Shown: one piece after another, positions 8,536 through 16,988 of the stretch
Layout: each line of letters opens with the position of its first letter
How positions within the stretch are numbered: the first letter of the stretch is position 1
NCBI RefSeq assembly: GCF_004138485.1
Contig: NZ_ML142848.1
Location: forward strand, 62,001-126,000
Reading direction: 5' to 3'
From: Peristeroidobacter soli
Lineage (GTDB): Bacteria; Pseudomonadota; Gammaproteobacteria; Steroidobacterales; Steroidobacteraceae
DNA length: 64,000 nucleotides
Made by a program: the position numbers and the translations under genes
Notes under the pieces: model-generated
Told to the model about the DNA's origin: nothing
The model's input: only the letters and a program-made list of their open reading frames with translations
Database searches by the model: none

Positions 8536-10109
8536 TGGGCCGCTCTCAGCAGACTTTGGGTGTAGGTGTGACGCGGCGAGCCCAGGAGCTGCTGTGTCTC
8601 ACCCGTCTCGACGACCTTGCCATCCTTCATCACCAGCAGGTGATGCGACATCGCATTCGCAACGGCGATGTCGTGCGTGATCAGGATGTAGCTCAACTGA
8701 TATCGGCGCTGCAGACGGGTCAGCAAGGCCAGCACCTGGCGTTGAATGGAAACGTCGAGCGCCGAGGTAGGTTCGTCCAGCACCACGATGAGCGGCTTCA
8801 ACACCACCGCGCGCGCGATCGCAATCCTTTGTCGCTGGCCGCCCGAGAATTCGTGCGGATAACGCGACAGCGCCGACTCCGGCAACCCGACTTCGCCCAG
8901 CACTTCGATCAGCGCCGCCCGCCGCTGCGCCGCTGTCAGTTCGGGCCGATGCAACTCCAGCCCCTCGCCGATGATCTGCTCGACCGTCATGCGTGGCGAC
9001 AACGAACCAAAGGGATCTTGAAACACGACTTGCAGTTGGCCGCGCATCGCACGCCAGGCATTGCTGGCGTACTTCACTCCCCGACCGTCATATTCGACCG
9101 TGCCGGCCGCGGGCCTCACCAACCCGAGCACCGCCAGCGCGAGCGTGGATTTTCCCGAGCCTGATTCGCCGAGCACGCCCAGCGTTTCGCCCCGCCGAAG
9201 TTGAAAGTCGACACCGTCGACGGCGGCGAGCGTATTGCGCCTGAATCGCTCACGCCAGCCACCGCGCCGATGTTTGAATTCGACGCGCAGGCCGGAAGCC
9301 TTAAGCACGGTGGGTTCGGAGGCTTCGACCGGCGTGACCGCGCGAACCGGCTGACTGTCCATCAGACGGCGCGTGTACGGATGTTTCGGCGCTTCGAACA
9401 GCTGCTCGGTCGGCGCCACTTCCACCAGCACGCCCTGCTCCATCACGGCGACGCGCTGAGCGAACTTTCTCACCAGGTGCAGATCATGCGTAATCAACAG
9501 CACCGCGAGCCCGTCGCGCTGCTGCAGCTTCAACAGCAACTCCACGATCCTGGCGCGAATGGTCACATCCAGCGCCGTCGTCGGCTCGTCGGCGATCAGC
9601 AGTCTGGGCTTGCACGCCAACGCCATCGCGATCATCGCGCGCTGCCGCTGGCCACCAGACAACTGATGAGGATAGCTGTCGACGCGACGCGCGGGATCAG
9701 CGACGCCGGTGGATTCCAACAGTGAAATGGCCGCCTCGCGCGCCCGTCTCGCACTCAGGCCCTCATGGAGCACGAGCGTTTCGATGATCTGCTTGCCGAT
9801 GGTGAGCACCGGATTGAGCGCCGACATCGGTTCCTGAAAAATCATGGAAATGTCCCGGCCACGGAGGGTCCGGATCTGCTCATCGTCATAGCGAGACAGA
9901 TCCTCGCCTTGAAAGCGGATGGCGCCACTGATGCTGGCCTCCTCCAGGAGGCGCAACACCGACAGTGCGGTGACGGTTTTTCCGGAGCCCGACTCACCGA
10001 CCAGCGCGACACGCTCCCCCGCCTGCACGGCCAGAGACAAATCGCGCACGGCAACGGTATCGCCGAAGCGAACCGACAGTTTTTCCAGCTCGAGCAGCGG
10101 CGCCGTCAT
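8532..10109 (-). CDS. yejF: Double ABC ATPase of oligopeptide-type importer (YejF-like)
   Basis: A 525-residue protein with two ATPase domains in one chain, as in YejF. The first has Walker A GESGSGKT (38-45), signature LSGGQRQR (150-157) and Walker B ending ADEPT (173-177). The second has GESGSGKS (314-321), FSGGQRQR (421-428) and VVLDEPT. Between them lies the C-terminal PYTRRL element typical of the OppD/DppD class. It powers the YejB/YejE permease on the cytosolic face. Both ends overlap the neighbouring genes by 4 bases (ATGA), so the stoichiometric yejE-yejF-yejA order is kept. Confidence 0.9.
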   Translation of the reverse strand: MTAPLLELEKLSVRFGDTVAVRDLSLAVQAGERVALVGESGSGKTVTALSVLRLLEEASISGAIRFQGEDLSRYDDEQIRTLRGRDISMIFQEPMSALNPVLTIGKQIIETLVLHEGLSARRAREAAISLLESTGVADPARRVDSYPHQLSGGQRQRAMIAMALACKPRLLIADEPTTALDVTIRARIVELLLKLQQRDGLAVLLITHDLHLVRKFAQRVAVMEQGVLVEVAPTEQLFEAPKHPYTRRLMDSQPVRAVTPVEASEPTVLKASGLRVEFKHRRGGWRERFRRNTLAAVDGVDFQLRRGETLGVLGESGSGKSTLALAVLGLVRPAAGTVEYDGRGVKYASNAWRAMRGQLQVVFQDPFGSLSPRMTVEQIIGEGLELHRPELTAAQRRAALIEVLGEVGLPESALSRYPHEFSGGQRQRIAIARAVVLKPLIVVLDEPTSALDVSIQRQVLALLTRLQRRYQLSYILITHDIAVANAMSHHLLVMKDGKVVETGETQQLLGSPRHTYTQSLLRAAQ

Positions 10110-11221
10110 GATGCCGCCGCAGCGCTGTCGCGCACGCGTGTATCGAGCGCGGTGCGCAGCGCCTCACCGATGAATGTGAGCAGCAACAACGTGATCACCA
10201 GCACGAAGAACGTCGGCACCGAGATCCACCAGGCATATAGATAAGTTTTGCCCTGCGCGAGCAGCTCGCCCAGGCTGGGCGTCGGCGGTGGCACGCCGAG
10301 ACCGAGAAAGTCCAGGCTCGTGAGCGCCATGATGGCGGCGCTCATGCGGAACGGCAGGAAAGTGATCACGGGAGTGAGACTGTTCGGCAGGACGTGCCGC
10401 CAGATGATCTGCAAGTTCGTCAGCCCCATGGCACGCGCCGCGGTTACATACTCGAGCTGCCGATTGCGCAGAAACTCCGCGCGCACGTAGTCCGATAGCG
10501 AAATCCAGCCAAACGCGGACAACAGCACGAACACCAGCAACAGGCTCGGTTCGAAGAACGAGGCAAAGATGATCAGCAGATACAGCTCCGGCAGCGCGCC
10601 CCAGATCTCGATCAGGCGCTGCGTGACCAGATCCACCCGCCCGCCGAAATAGCCTTGCAGAGCGCCGAGCGCCACACCGATCAGCACTCCCGACACCGTC
10701 AGTGCCAGACCGAACAACACCGACAGTCGAAACGCGTAGAACAAACGGGCCGCCACGTCGCGACCGATGATGTCCGTGCCCAGCCAGTTGCTGGCGGAAG
10801 GCGGCGCGGGATGCGGCGTCTCGGGGAAATAGTTCATCGCCTTGTAGCCCCAGCGATTGAACGTGAACAACGCGAAGTTGCCCGGTGCCGTCAGCTGCTG
10901 TTGCACGAAGGGATCGTGATAGTCGGCTTCGGTGAGCAGTTCTCCGCCCAGATCCGCCTCCGACAGGGTCTGCACGATCGGCACATACCAATGCCCGTCG
11001 TAGCGAGCCAGCAGTGGCTTGTCGTTCGAGAGCAGCTCCGCCAGCAGGCTGATGGCCAGCATCGAGGCCAGGATCAACAGGCTGTAATAACCGAGGCGCT
11101 GACGTTTGAAACGCTCCCACACCCGCCGGCCGGGTGAAACGGATTCCACCACGGTCGGCCTCGTCGCCTCGGCGACCGGCGGCACCAGAGAGAGGCCCAC
11201 ATCATCCGGCAGAGTACTCAC
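10106..11221 (-). CDS. yejE: ABC importer permease (YejE-like)
   Basis: A 371-residue inner-membrane permease of the DppC/YejE class. One N-terminal membrane segment is followed by a long periplasmic stretch containing DGHWYVPI and FNRWGYKAMNYFPETPHP, as expected for YejE. Five more helices and the EAA-type cytosolic loop (ARAMGLTNLQIIWRHVLPN) contact the ATPase. The GTG at 11221 is chosen because it lies 1 base after the yejB stop (TGACGTG). A longer frame upstream would run into yejB. It pairs with the YejB-like permease to form the channel. Confidence 0.88.
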   Translation of the reverse strand: MSTLPDDVGLSLVPPVAEATRPTVVESVSPGRRVWERFKRQRLGYYSLLILASMLAISLLAELLSNDKPLLARYDGHWYVPIVQTLSEADLGGELLTEADYHDPFVQQQLTAPGNFALFTFNRWGYKAMNYFPETPHPAPPSASNWLGTDIIGRDVAARLFYAFRLSVLFGLALTVSGVLIGVALGALQGYFGGRVDLVTQRLIEIWGALPELYLLIIFASFFEPSLLLVFVLLSAFGWISLSDYVRAEFLRNRQLEYVTAARAMGLTNLQIIWRHVLPNSLTPVITFLPFRMSAAIMALTSLDFLGLGVPPPTPSLGELLAQGKTYLYAWWISVPTFFVLVITLLLLTFIGEALRTALDTRVRDSAAAAS

Positions 11222-11222
11222 G

Positions 11223-12272
11223 TCAGCTCCGGTGCGAATCGAACTTGATGCGCGGATCGGCCAGCACATACGCGAGATCGCCGATCAGCTTGGTGAACAG
11301 CCCGAGCAACGTGAATAGAAACAGCGTGCCGATGACCACCGGATAATCCCGCCGACGCACCGATTCGAACGACAGCAGACCGAGCCCGTCGAGCGAGAAC
11401 AGCGTCTCGATCAACAGACTGCCTGTGAAGAACGCGGCGATGAAGGTTGCGGGAAAGCCCGTGACCAGCGGCAGCAACGCGTTACGAAACACGTGTCGCC
11501 ACAACACACTGCGTTCCGACAGTCCCTTGGCCCGGGCGGTGAGCACGTACTGACGCCGGATCTGTTCGAGCACCGCATGCTTGGTCAGCATCGTCTTCAC
11601 CGCGAACTGACTGACGACCGTAGCGGTGACGGGCAAAGCGATATGCCAGAGATAGTCGAGCACCTTTCCGGTCGCGCTCAGCTGTTCCCAGTTCTCCGAG
11701 GTGAGCCCTCGCAAGGGAAACACCGTCCAGTAAGTCCCGCCGCCGAACAACACCAGCAACAGCACGCCCAGCACGAAGCCCGGAATCGCATAGCCAGTCA
11801 TCACCAGCACGCTGCTGACCAGGTCGAAGCGCGTGCCGGCGCGGACGGCCTTGGCAATGCCCAGCGGCACCGAGATCAAGTACGTGAGCATGAAAGTCCA
11901 CAGTCCGAGCGACAGCGACACCGGCAGCTTGGATTTGATCAACGACCAGACACTTTCGTGCGTGAAGTAGCTTTCGCCCAGATCGAAACGCGCGAAGCGG
12001 CTGATCATGAGCCAGTAGCGTTCGAGCACGGGCTTGTCGAAGCCGTACATTTCTCGAAGCTGCTGCAACTGGCTGTCGTCGACCCGGCCGCCCGCGCTGT
12101 AGTTCAAACCGCCACCGCCGCTGGCCTCGGCGCCGGTGTCGGTGCCCTGCGCTTCGTTCAACACATGCTCGATCGGTCCGCCGGGCACGAACTGAGTGAT
12201 GATGAACGTCAACGTCACCACGCCGAACAGAGTCGGCAGCATGACGAGCAGGCGTTTGAGGAAGTAGAGCAC
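11223..12272 (-). CDS. yejB: ABC importer permease (YejB-like)
   Basis: A 349-residue DppB/YejB-type permease starting LYFLKRLLVMLPTLFG, followed by FVPGGPIEHVL, both family hallmarks. The cytosolic loop reads ARAKGLSERSVLWRHVFRNALLP. I chose the GTG at 12272, whose first base is the last base of the TAG stop of the DszB-like gene 2 (overlap of 1 base), because the extra upstream codons are polar and antisense-like. It forms the inner-membrane pore together with YejE. Its tight coupling to a DszB-like gene is the point of interest. Confidence 0.88.
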   Translation of the reverse strand: MLYFLKRLLVMLPTLFGVVTLTFIITQFVPGGPIEHVLNEAQGTDTGAEASGGGGLNYSAGGRVDDSQLQQLREMYGFDKPVLERYWLMISRFARFDLGESYFTHESVWSLIKSKLPVSLSLGLWTFMLTYLISVPLGIAKAVRAGTRFDLVSSVLVMTGYAIPGFVLGVLLLVLFGGGTYWTVFPLRGLTSENWEQLSATGKVLDYLWHIALPVTATVVSQFAVKTMLTKHAVLEQIRRQYVLTARAKGLSERSVLWRHVFRNALLPLVTGFPATFIAAFFTGSLLIETLFSLDGLGLLSFESVRRRDYPVVIGTLFLFTLLGLFTKLIGDLAYVLADPRIKFDSHRS

Positions 12273-13354
12273 TACTTCCCCTGCTCGAGCAGCTTGCGCG
12301 CGTTCTCGAGCGGGCGACGATCGGTCCACTCCTCGAGATCGAAATCGCGTTCCAGGAAACCGTGCAACAGCAGGAAGTCGATCTGCTTGCGGAACAGCGC
12401 CAGCCGTTCCGGCGACAGATCGGGATGCAGCGACTTGTGGAAGTCATTGCGATAGGCGGCGGCCACACCATCCGCGCTCCCCCGCGTCTCACTTTGCAGC
12501 ACCTCACGCACGCCAGCTTCGTTGTTTACCGCCCAGTCGGCCGCGCGCAGGCTTTGCGCGATGAAACGACTCACCAGATCGAGATGGTCGTTGAGGAAAT
12601 CCTCGTGCACAGTGATGGGCCGCGGCGTACCGTTGTTCACGCGGAAACGACGATCAGGCAACGTGTCCAGGTCGATGGCGACCACGACGCCGAGCCGCTT
12701 CGCTGCATCCACTGCGGAAGCGCCCTTCACATAGACGGCATCGACCCGTCCCTGCACCAGATCGTTGAGTCCCCACCAAAGGTTCTGCAGCGCTTGAGCG
12801 TTGGCGGGAGCGGCGCCTGATTCGATCCGGCGTGCCTCCACTTCGACGAAAGTCACATCGTCAAAGCTCAGTCCGGCATACGCCAGCGCGCCTCGCACAC
12901 CGGCGAGCGTCATGCCGCGACCGATGCTGCTGCCGCGGATGTGACTCGGAATCCGATGCTCGATGAAACTGGGGAGCGCGATCCTGCGGCCCTTCAGATC
13001 CTTCGGCTCGCGGATGCCGGAATCGGGCCGCGCGATGATGGCCTGGCCTTCATCGATCCAGGTCAGACCGATCAAGCGAGTCTTCGCCCCCTGCGCACGA
13101 GCCGCGATCGACAGCATGTTGCCGCCTTCGCGGATCAGCGTGTTCAGCTCGTGATCGTAGTGATGCCGGGACAGATCGCTGTTGCGCGCGTCCTCCTGCA
13201 GCGTCGACAGCGGAATGCCGTCGCGGGCGAACTCCTCCGTGAGCCAACCGAGCTTGTACGCCAGACCCGTCGCCGTCGGCACCGGGCAGCGTGTGAACCA
13301 GATGCGATCGACGGCGGGCGTATTGGACGGCTTCAATGCAGCGTTGCTGGACAT
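12272..13354 (-). CDS. DszB-like enzyme 2 (desulfinase family)
   Basis: A 360-residue soluble protein without a signal peptide. The triad residues align to DszB: Cys23 in WFTRCPVPT, His65 in HHYDHEL and Arg75 in REGGN, with the 10-residue His-to-Arg spacing kept. A long block RVNNGTPRPITVH is shared nearly unchanged with DszB-like 3, and in related form with DszB-like 1. This copy is closer to 3 than to 1. It lies 34 bases downstream of a TonB receptor gene and overlaps yejB by 1 base. A Shine-Dalgarno AAGGATC precedes the ATG. Activity on an imported sulfinate is inferred; a role as an intracellular binding protein cannot be excluded. Confidence 0.7.
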   Translation of the reverse strand: MSSNAALKPSNTPAVDRIWFTRCPVPTATGLAYKLGWLTEEFARDGIPLSTLQEDARNSDLSRHHYDHELNTLIREGGNMLSIAARAQGAKTRLIGLTWIDEGQAIIARPDSGIREPKDLKGRRIALPSFIEHRIPSHIRGSSIGRGMTLAGVRGALAYAGLSFDDVTFVEVEARRIESGAAPANAQALQNLWWGLNDLVQGRVDAVYVKGASAVDAAKRLGVVVAIDLDTLPDRRFRVNNGTPRPITVHEDFLNDHLDLVSRFIAQSLRAADWAVNNEAGVREVLQSETRGSADGVAAAYRNDFHKSLHPDLSPERLALFRKQIDFLLLHGFLERDFDLEEWTDRRPLENARKLLEQGK

Positions 13355-13388
13355 GATTGATCCTTTGATGAGTGAGTGAGCTCGAGTT

Positions 13389-15593
13389 TCAGTACTTGAC
13401 GGTGACAGCGACGCCGTAGGTACGCGGCGGACCGTTCGAGTACGAACCCGTGATCAGCGAGGTGTTGCGATAAATCTTGTCGGTCACGTTCAGCGCATAG
13501 GCGCGGAACTCGTAGTTGCCGGCCGGCGACTGATAGCCCGCCGACACGTTACCCAGCGTGTACGCCGGCTCGATCAGCGCCCGGCTGGTCTGATCGGTGG
13601 CATTGAAGTACGACTTGGTGCGATACGCCCAATCGGTATCCAGCGCCAGATGACCGCCGTTGGAGAGCGGCAGCTTGTACCCGAGCTGCAGATTGCTGAT
13701 CACCCGAGGCACCCGGTTGAACCAGTTGCCGCGCGCGTTGCTGGTCGGCGAATCCTGGAAATCGGTGAACTCGGTGTTGTTGTAGCCAAGGTTCAGACGG
13801 ACGTTGAGATTGGTGATGGGGACGACCGCCAGCTCCACTTCCGCGCCCTTGGAGACGCCGCTCCTGGCGTTGATGAACGTCAGCACCTGCTGGTTGTTGG
13901 CGTCGAGCGTGGTCGCCTTCTGCTGGATGTCGGTGTAGTCGTAATAGAACGTCGCGACGTTCAGCACCACGCGGCTGTCCCACCACTCGCTCTTCAAGCC
14001 GAGCTCGTAGGCCTTGAGATATTCGGGCTCGATCACCGTCACCTGATTCTGGCGCGTCGCGCCGGCGTTGAAACTGCCGCCGTTGAAACCTTTCGAATGG
14101 CGGAAGTAGACGCGCAGGTTGTCATTGATTGCGTAGCCCGGAGTGATTTCGTAGGTGAAGGCGTTCCAGGTCTTCTGCTGATTCTGAACCGCGTCGTTGC
14201 GCAGCGGACGGTTGACGATCAGCTCCGGCACCCACCACTGATTCAGATCGCCGAACGCAAAGCCGGTGACGCCGGTCTGGTTGAGCAGATCGACCCGCTT
14301 GGTCTCCGAGGTTTGCCGCACACCCAGGCCAAGATCGAACTTCTCGGTGAAGTGATAGGTCGCGTTCGCAAACGCCGCGTAGCTCTCCGCCTCCAGCGTG
14401 TATGCGTTGATGGTGTAGCTGATCGGTTTTGCCGCGCCCGCGGCGGTAAGCGAGCCCGGCAGCGCCGCGCTTTCGCTGTCGGCGACCAGCTTGCCGTTGA
14501 AGTAGTGCGCGCCCAGGATCCAGGTCAAGCGTTCATCGGCGCGCGACGTAAGCCGAAACTCCTGACTGAACTGATCCACTTCGAACGCCGTGTGCGTGCG
14601 GGTCGATTCGTAGGGTACGGCATCGCCACCCAGCTGCTCGCGCTCGAAGTTTTCGTATCCCGAGATGGACGCGAGCGTCCAGCCGTTGGCGAATTGCTTG
14701 TTCAAGGTCACCGTGGCACCACGCTGCTGCAGATCGTCTTCGCGATCGGCGAGCGAGGGAACGTTGAAGCGCGTCTGCTCCCGATTGTTGTAATTGCCGC
14801 TGGTCAGCACCGGACCGCTGAAATCGCGGTAGTGCAGGTTCACGACCCCGTCGAACGTATCGGAGAACTGCGTGAGCAGTTGGAAGCGGACACCCGCGTC
14901 GCTCCAGCTGTCGGTGCCGGGCAGGAAGCTGTTCTGGGTATAGAGATCGGCCTCGTTGTACTGGCCCGACAGGCGCGCCGCGAACACGCCGTCCTTGAGC
15001 CCGCCGCCGATGGCGCCTTCGATCAGCTTCTCGTTGTAGTCGCCGTAGGCCACCTTCAGATAGCCATCCGGATCGAAGCTGGGCTTGCGGGAAATGAAAT
15101 TGATCGCGCCGCCCGTGGTGTTCTTGCCCCACAGCGTGCCCTGCGGACCGCGCAGCACTTCCACCCGCTCCAGATCGAACAAGGGAAAGCCCACCGTGGA
15201 AGCATTCCAGATATATACGTCATCGACATACGTGCCGATCGGATTGGTGTTCCAGATGGATGCATCCGACAGACCGATGCCGCGAATGTAGAACTTCGGT
15301 CGTCCGTGGCCGTCGGTGGTATCCGCGGTCATGTTCGGCACGAAGCGGATCACGTCGCCGGCATTGCGCACTTCTGAATTGGCGACGGTCTCGCCGCTGA
15401 TCACGCTGACCGCCGATGCGATCTCCTGCACGTTCTGTTCGCGGCGCTCGGCGGTCACGACGACCGTTTCGACCGCGTCGCCGCCGGCGACATTCTCGGC
15501 AGCGGCGGTGGTTACCGCGGCGAACGTCAGAGACAAATAGCTCAAGGCCAGCGGAGCACGCACGCTCCACTGTGCCATTTCACGGGAAAACAT
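13389..15593 (-). CDS. TonB-dependent receptor, first gene of the DszB/Yej operon
   Basis: A 734-residue outer-membrane receptor. The N-terminal signal peptide is followed by a TonB-box-like ETVVVTAERREQ, a plug domain containing YIRGIG, and VEVLRGPQGTLWGKNTTGG, then a 22-strand barrel ending in the aromatic-terminated VAVTVKY. The ATG at 15593 is preferred because GAGG lies 7 bases upstream and the signal peptide starts there. It would bring the operon's substrate across the outer membrane. Divergent from it lies DszB-like gene 3. This receptor class (pesticin/iron-dicitrate-like plug) does not reveal the ligand. Confidence 0.88.
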   Translation of the reverse strand: MFSREMAQWSVRAPLALSYLSLTFAAVTTAAAENVAGGDAVETVVVTAERREQNVQEIASAVSVISGETVANSEVRNAGDVIRFVPNMTADTTDGHGRPKFYIRGIGLSDASIWNTNPIGTYVDDVYIWNASTVGFPLFDLERVEVLRGPQGTLWGKNTTGGAINFISRKPSFDPDGYLKVAYGDYNEKLIEGAIGGGLKDGVFAARLSGQYNEADLYTQNSFLPGTDSWSDAGVRFQLLTQFSDTFDGVVNLHYRDFSGPVLTSGNYNNREQTRFNVPSLADREDDLQQRGATVTLNKQFANGWTLASISGYENFEREQLGGDAVPYESTRTHTAFEVDQFSQEFRLTSRADERLTWILGAHYFNGKLVADSESAALPGSLTAAGAAKPISYTINAYTLEAESYAAFANATYHFTEKFDLGLGVRQTSETKRVDLLNQTGVTGFAFGDLNQWWVPELIVNRPLRNDAVQNQQKTWNAFTYEITPGYAINDNLRVYFRHSKGFNGGSFNAGATRQNQVTVIEPEYLKAYELGLKSEWWDSRVVLNVATFYYDYTDIQQKATTLDANNQQVLTFINARSGVSKGAEVELAVVPITNLNVRLNLGYNNTEFTDFQDSPTSNARGNWFNRVPRVISNLQLGYKLPLSNGGHLALDTDWAYRTKSYFNATDQTSRALIEPAYTLGNVSAGYQSPAGNYEFRAYALNVTDKIYRNTSLITGSYSNGPPRTYGVAVTVKY

Positions 15594-15885
15594 GGGAAAC
15601 CTCAGGTGAGGCGCATGACTGCGCTGTTCGAATCTTGATTGCAGTCTACGAAGCACCGGTCACCGGCGCTGTTATGCCGCGGTTACGGATGAGTCACAAC
15701 TTCACTCTGTCAGCGACGCAGAGCGGCCATTCCGTGCGGAAAATCGTGCACGCCGCGAAGTAACGATGCTTACAAACGTTGTGGTTACAACACATGAGCT
15801 CATAACGAGTCGATCTGAAGGCCGCGCTTCCCGACCGGCACTATCCTGCGCACATCGGTCGACTCATCAACGTCAGGAACCTCGC
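15594..15885. promoter_or_regulatory. Divergent intergenic region between TonB receptor and DszB-like gene 3
   Basis: This 292-base gap must hold promoters for both directions. Two small dyads are visible: TTCCGTGCGGAA (15730-15741) and GTTGT-GGTT-ACAAC (15778-15791). A local AT-rich patch (TAACGATGCTTACAAACGTT) lies around 15762-15780. No consensus -35/-10 pair stands out on either strand. A single regulator controlling both operons from this gap is plausible, but no regulator gene is adjacent. Confidence 0.45.
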
Positions 15886-16953
15886 GTGAGCAACGTCAAC
15901 TCCAAAGTCGAAACCCTCTGGTTCACTCGCTGCGCGGGCGGCGGTCGCGGCGGCGTGCCCACCGCCTCGGGCATCGCATACAAGCTGGGCTACCTGGAAC
16001 AGGAGTTCAGAGCCGACGGCATTCAGTTGCGCACTCTGCAGGAGGATGCCGGCCCGGAATTGTTACATCATCATTACGAGCATGGTCTGCCCACGCTGAT
16101 CCGCGAAGGCGGCAACCTGTTTGCCATTCCCGCCAAGGCCCAAGGCGCTCAGACCCGTCTGATCGGTTTGACCTGGATCGATGAAGCGCAGTCCATTCTC
16201 GTGCGACCCGACTCGGACATCCGCTCGCCGGTCCAACTCAAAGGCAAGCGCCTCGGCGTGCCCGCCTTCCGCGCCAACGATATCGAGGAGAATCGCCGCG
16301 GCCGGAGCATCAATCGGCTGGGCGCTCTGCATGGTTACAAAGGGGCGCTGGCGGCGGCCGGCCTGACGCTCGACGATGTCGAGCTGGTTGAAATCCCCTG
16401 GGACCAGGCCAGAGATGCCGATGCCTTCGGCGGCTGGCGCCAGGGCTTTCAACCGTTGCTCGACGGCAGCATCGATGGCTTCTATGTGAAAGGCGCCGCG
16501 GCTCAGGATGGCGCACGCGTCTTCGGCCTGGAGGTCGGCATCGATCTGGATCGCCTGCCCGAGCGCCGCTTCCGTGTGAACAACGGCACGCCGCGGCCCA
16601 TCACCGTGCACCAGGACTTCCTGGACAATCATTTCGACTTGCTGGTTCGTTTCCTGCACCAGACGCTGCGCGCCGCCGAGTGGGCCAAGAACAATCTCGC
16701 CGGCGTGAGTGAGATTCTCCAGAGCGAGACCGGTGCGACCGCCAGCGGCGTGGCTGCCGCGTATCGCAATGGCTTTCATCTGTCGCTCGCTCCGGATCTT
16801 TCCGCAGAGCGCCTCGCACTGTTCCGTCAGCAGAAGAATTTTTTGTTCACGTACGGCGTGCTGGATCGCGACTTCGATTTCGATGCCTGGATCGATCCGC
16901 GGCCGCTGGATGAAGCCTTGCGACGGCTGCATTCGACCAAGGCCGCGGCCTGA
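15886..16953 (+). CDS. DszB-like enzyme 3 (desulfinase family) with a Gly-rich insert beside the catalytic Cys
   Basis: A 355-residue soluble protein without a signal peptide, starting at GTG 15886 (AGGAA 6 bases upstream); longer upstream frames lack a plausible start context. Triad positions are Cys16 (WFTRC), His63 (HHHYEH) and Arg73 (REGGN). Its body is very close to DszB-like 2 (shared FRVNNGTPRPITVH, SGVAAAYRNGFH, RLALFRQQ). Between Cys16 and VPT it has AGGGRGG where the other two copies have a single Pro, a six-residue insertion next to the presumed nucleophile. It is transcribed divergently from the receptor operon and ends in a stem-loop shared with the convergent response regulator. 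Confidence 0.7.
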   Translation: MSNVNSKVETLWFTRCAGGGRGGVPTASGIAYKLGYLEQEFRADGIQLRTLQEDAGPELLHHHYEHGLPTLIREGGNLFAIPAKAQGAQTRLIGLTWIDEAQSILVRPDSDIRSPVQLKGKRLGVPAFRANDIEENRRGRSINRLGALHGYKGALAAAGLTLDDVELVEIPWDQARDADAFGGWRQGFQPLLDGSIDGFYVKGAAAQDGARVFGLEVGIDLDRLPERRFRVNNGTPRPITVHQDFLDNHFDLLVRFLHQTLRAAEWAKNNLAGVSEILQSETGATASGVAAAYRNGFHLSLAPDLSAERLALFRQQKNFLFTYGVLDRDFDFDAWIDPRPLDEALRRLHSTKAAA

Positions 16954-16960
16954 TCGCTCA

Positions 16961-16988
16961 CTGGTTCCGCTCAGAACGGCGGAACCAG
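16961..16988. terminator. Bidirectional stem-loop between convergent genes
   Basis: CTGGTTCCGC (16961-16970) pairs perfectly with GCGGAACCAG (16979-16988) around an 8-base loop. It begins 7 bases after the DszB-like gene 3 stop, and its right arm encodes the last residues of the convergent response regulator. There is no T-tract on either side, so intrinsic termination would be weak; a shared 3'-end stabilising hairpin is the alternative. Confidence 0.55.

Noticed and set aside
11222-11269. Longer N-terminus for the YejE-like permease starting inside yejB
   Set aside because: The extra codons are antisense-like and have no counterpart in YejE. The GTG one base after the yejB stop gives the normal N-terminus.
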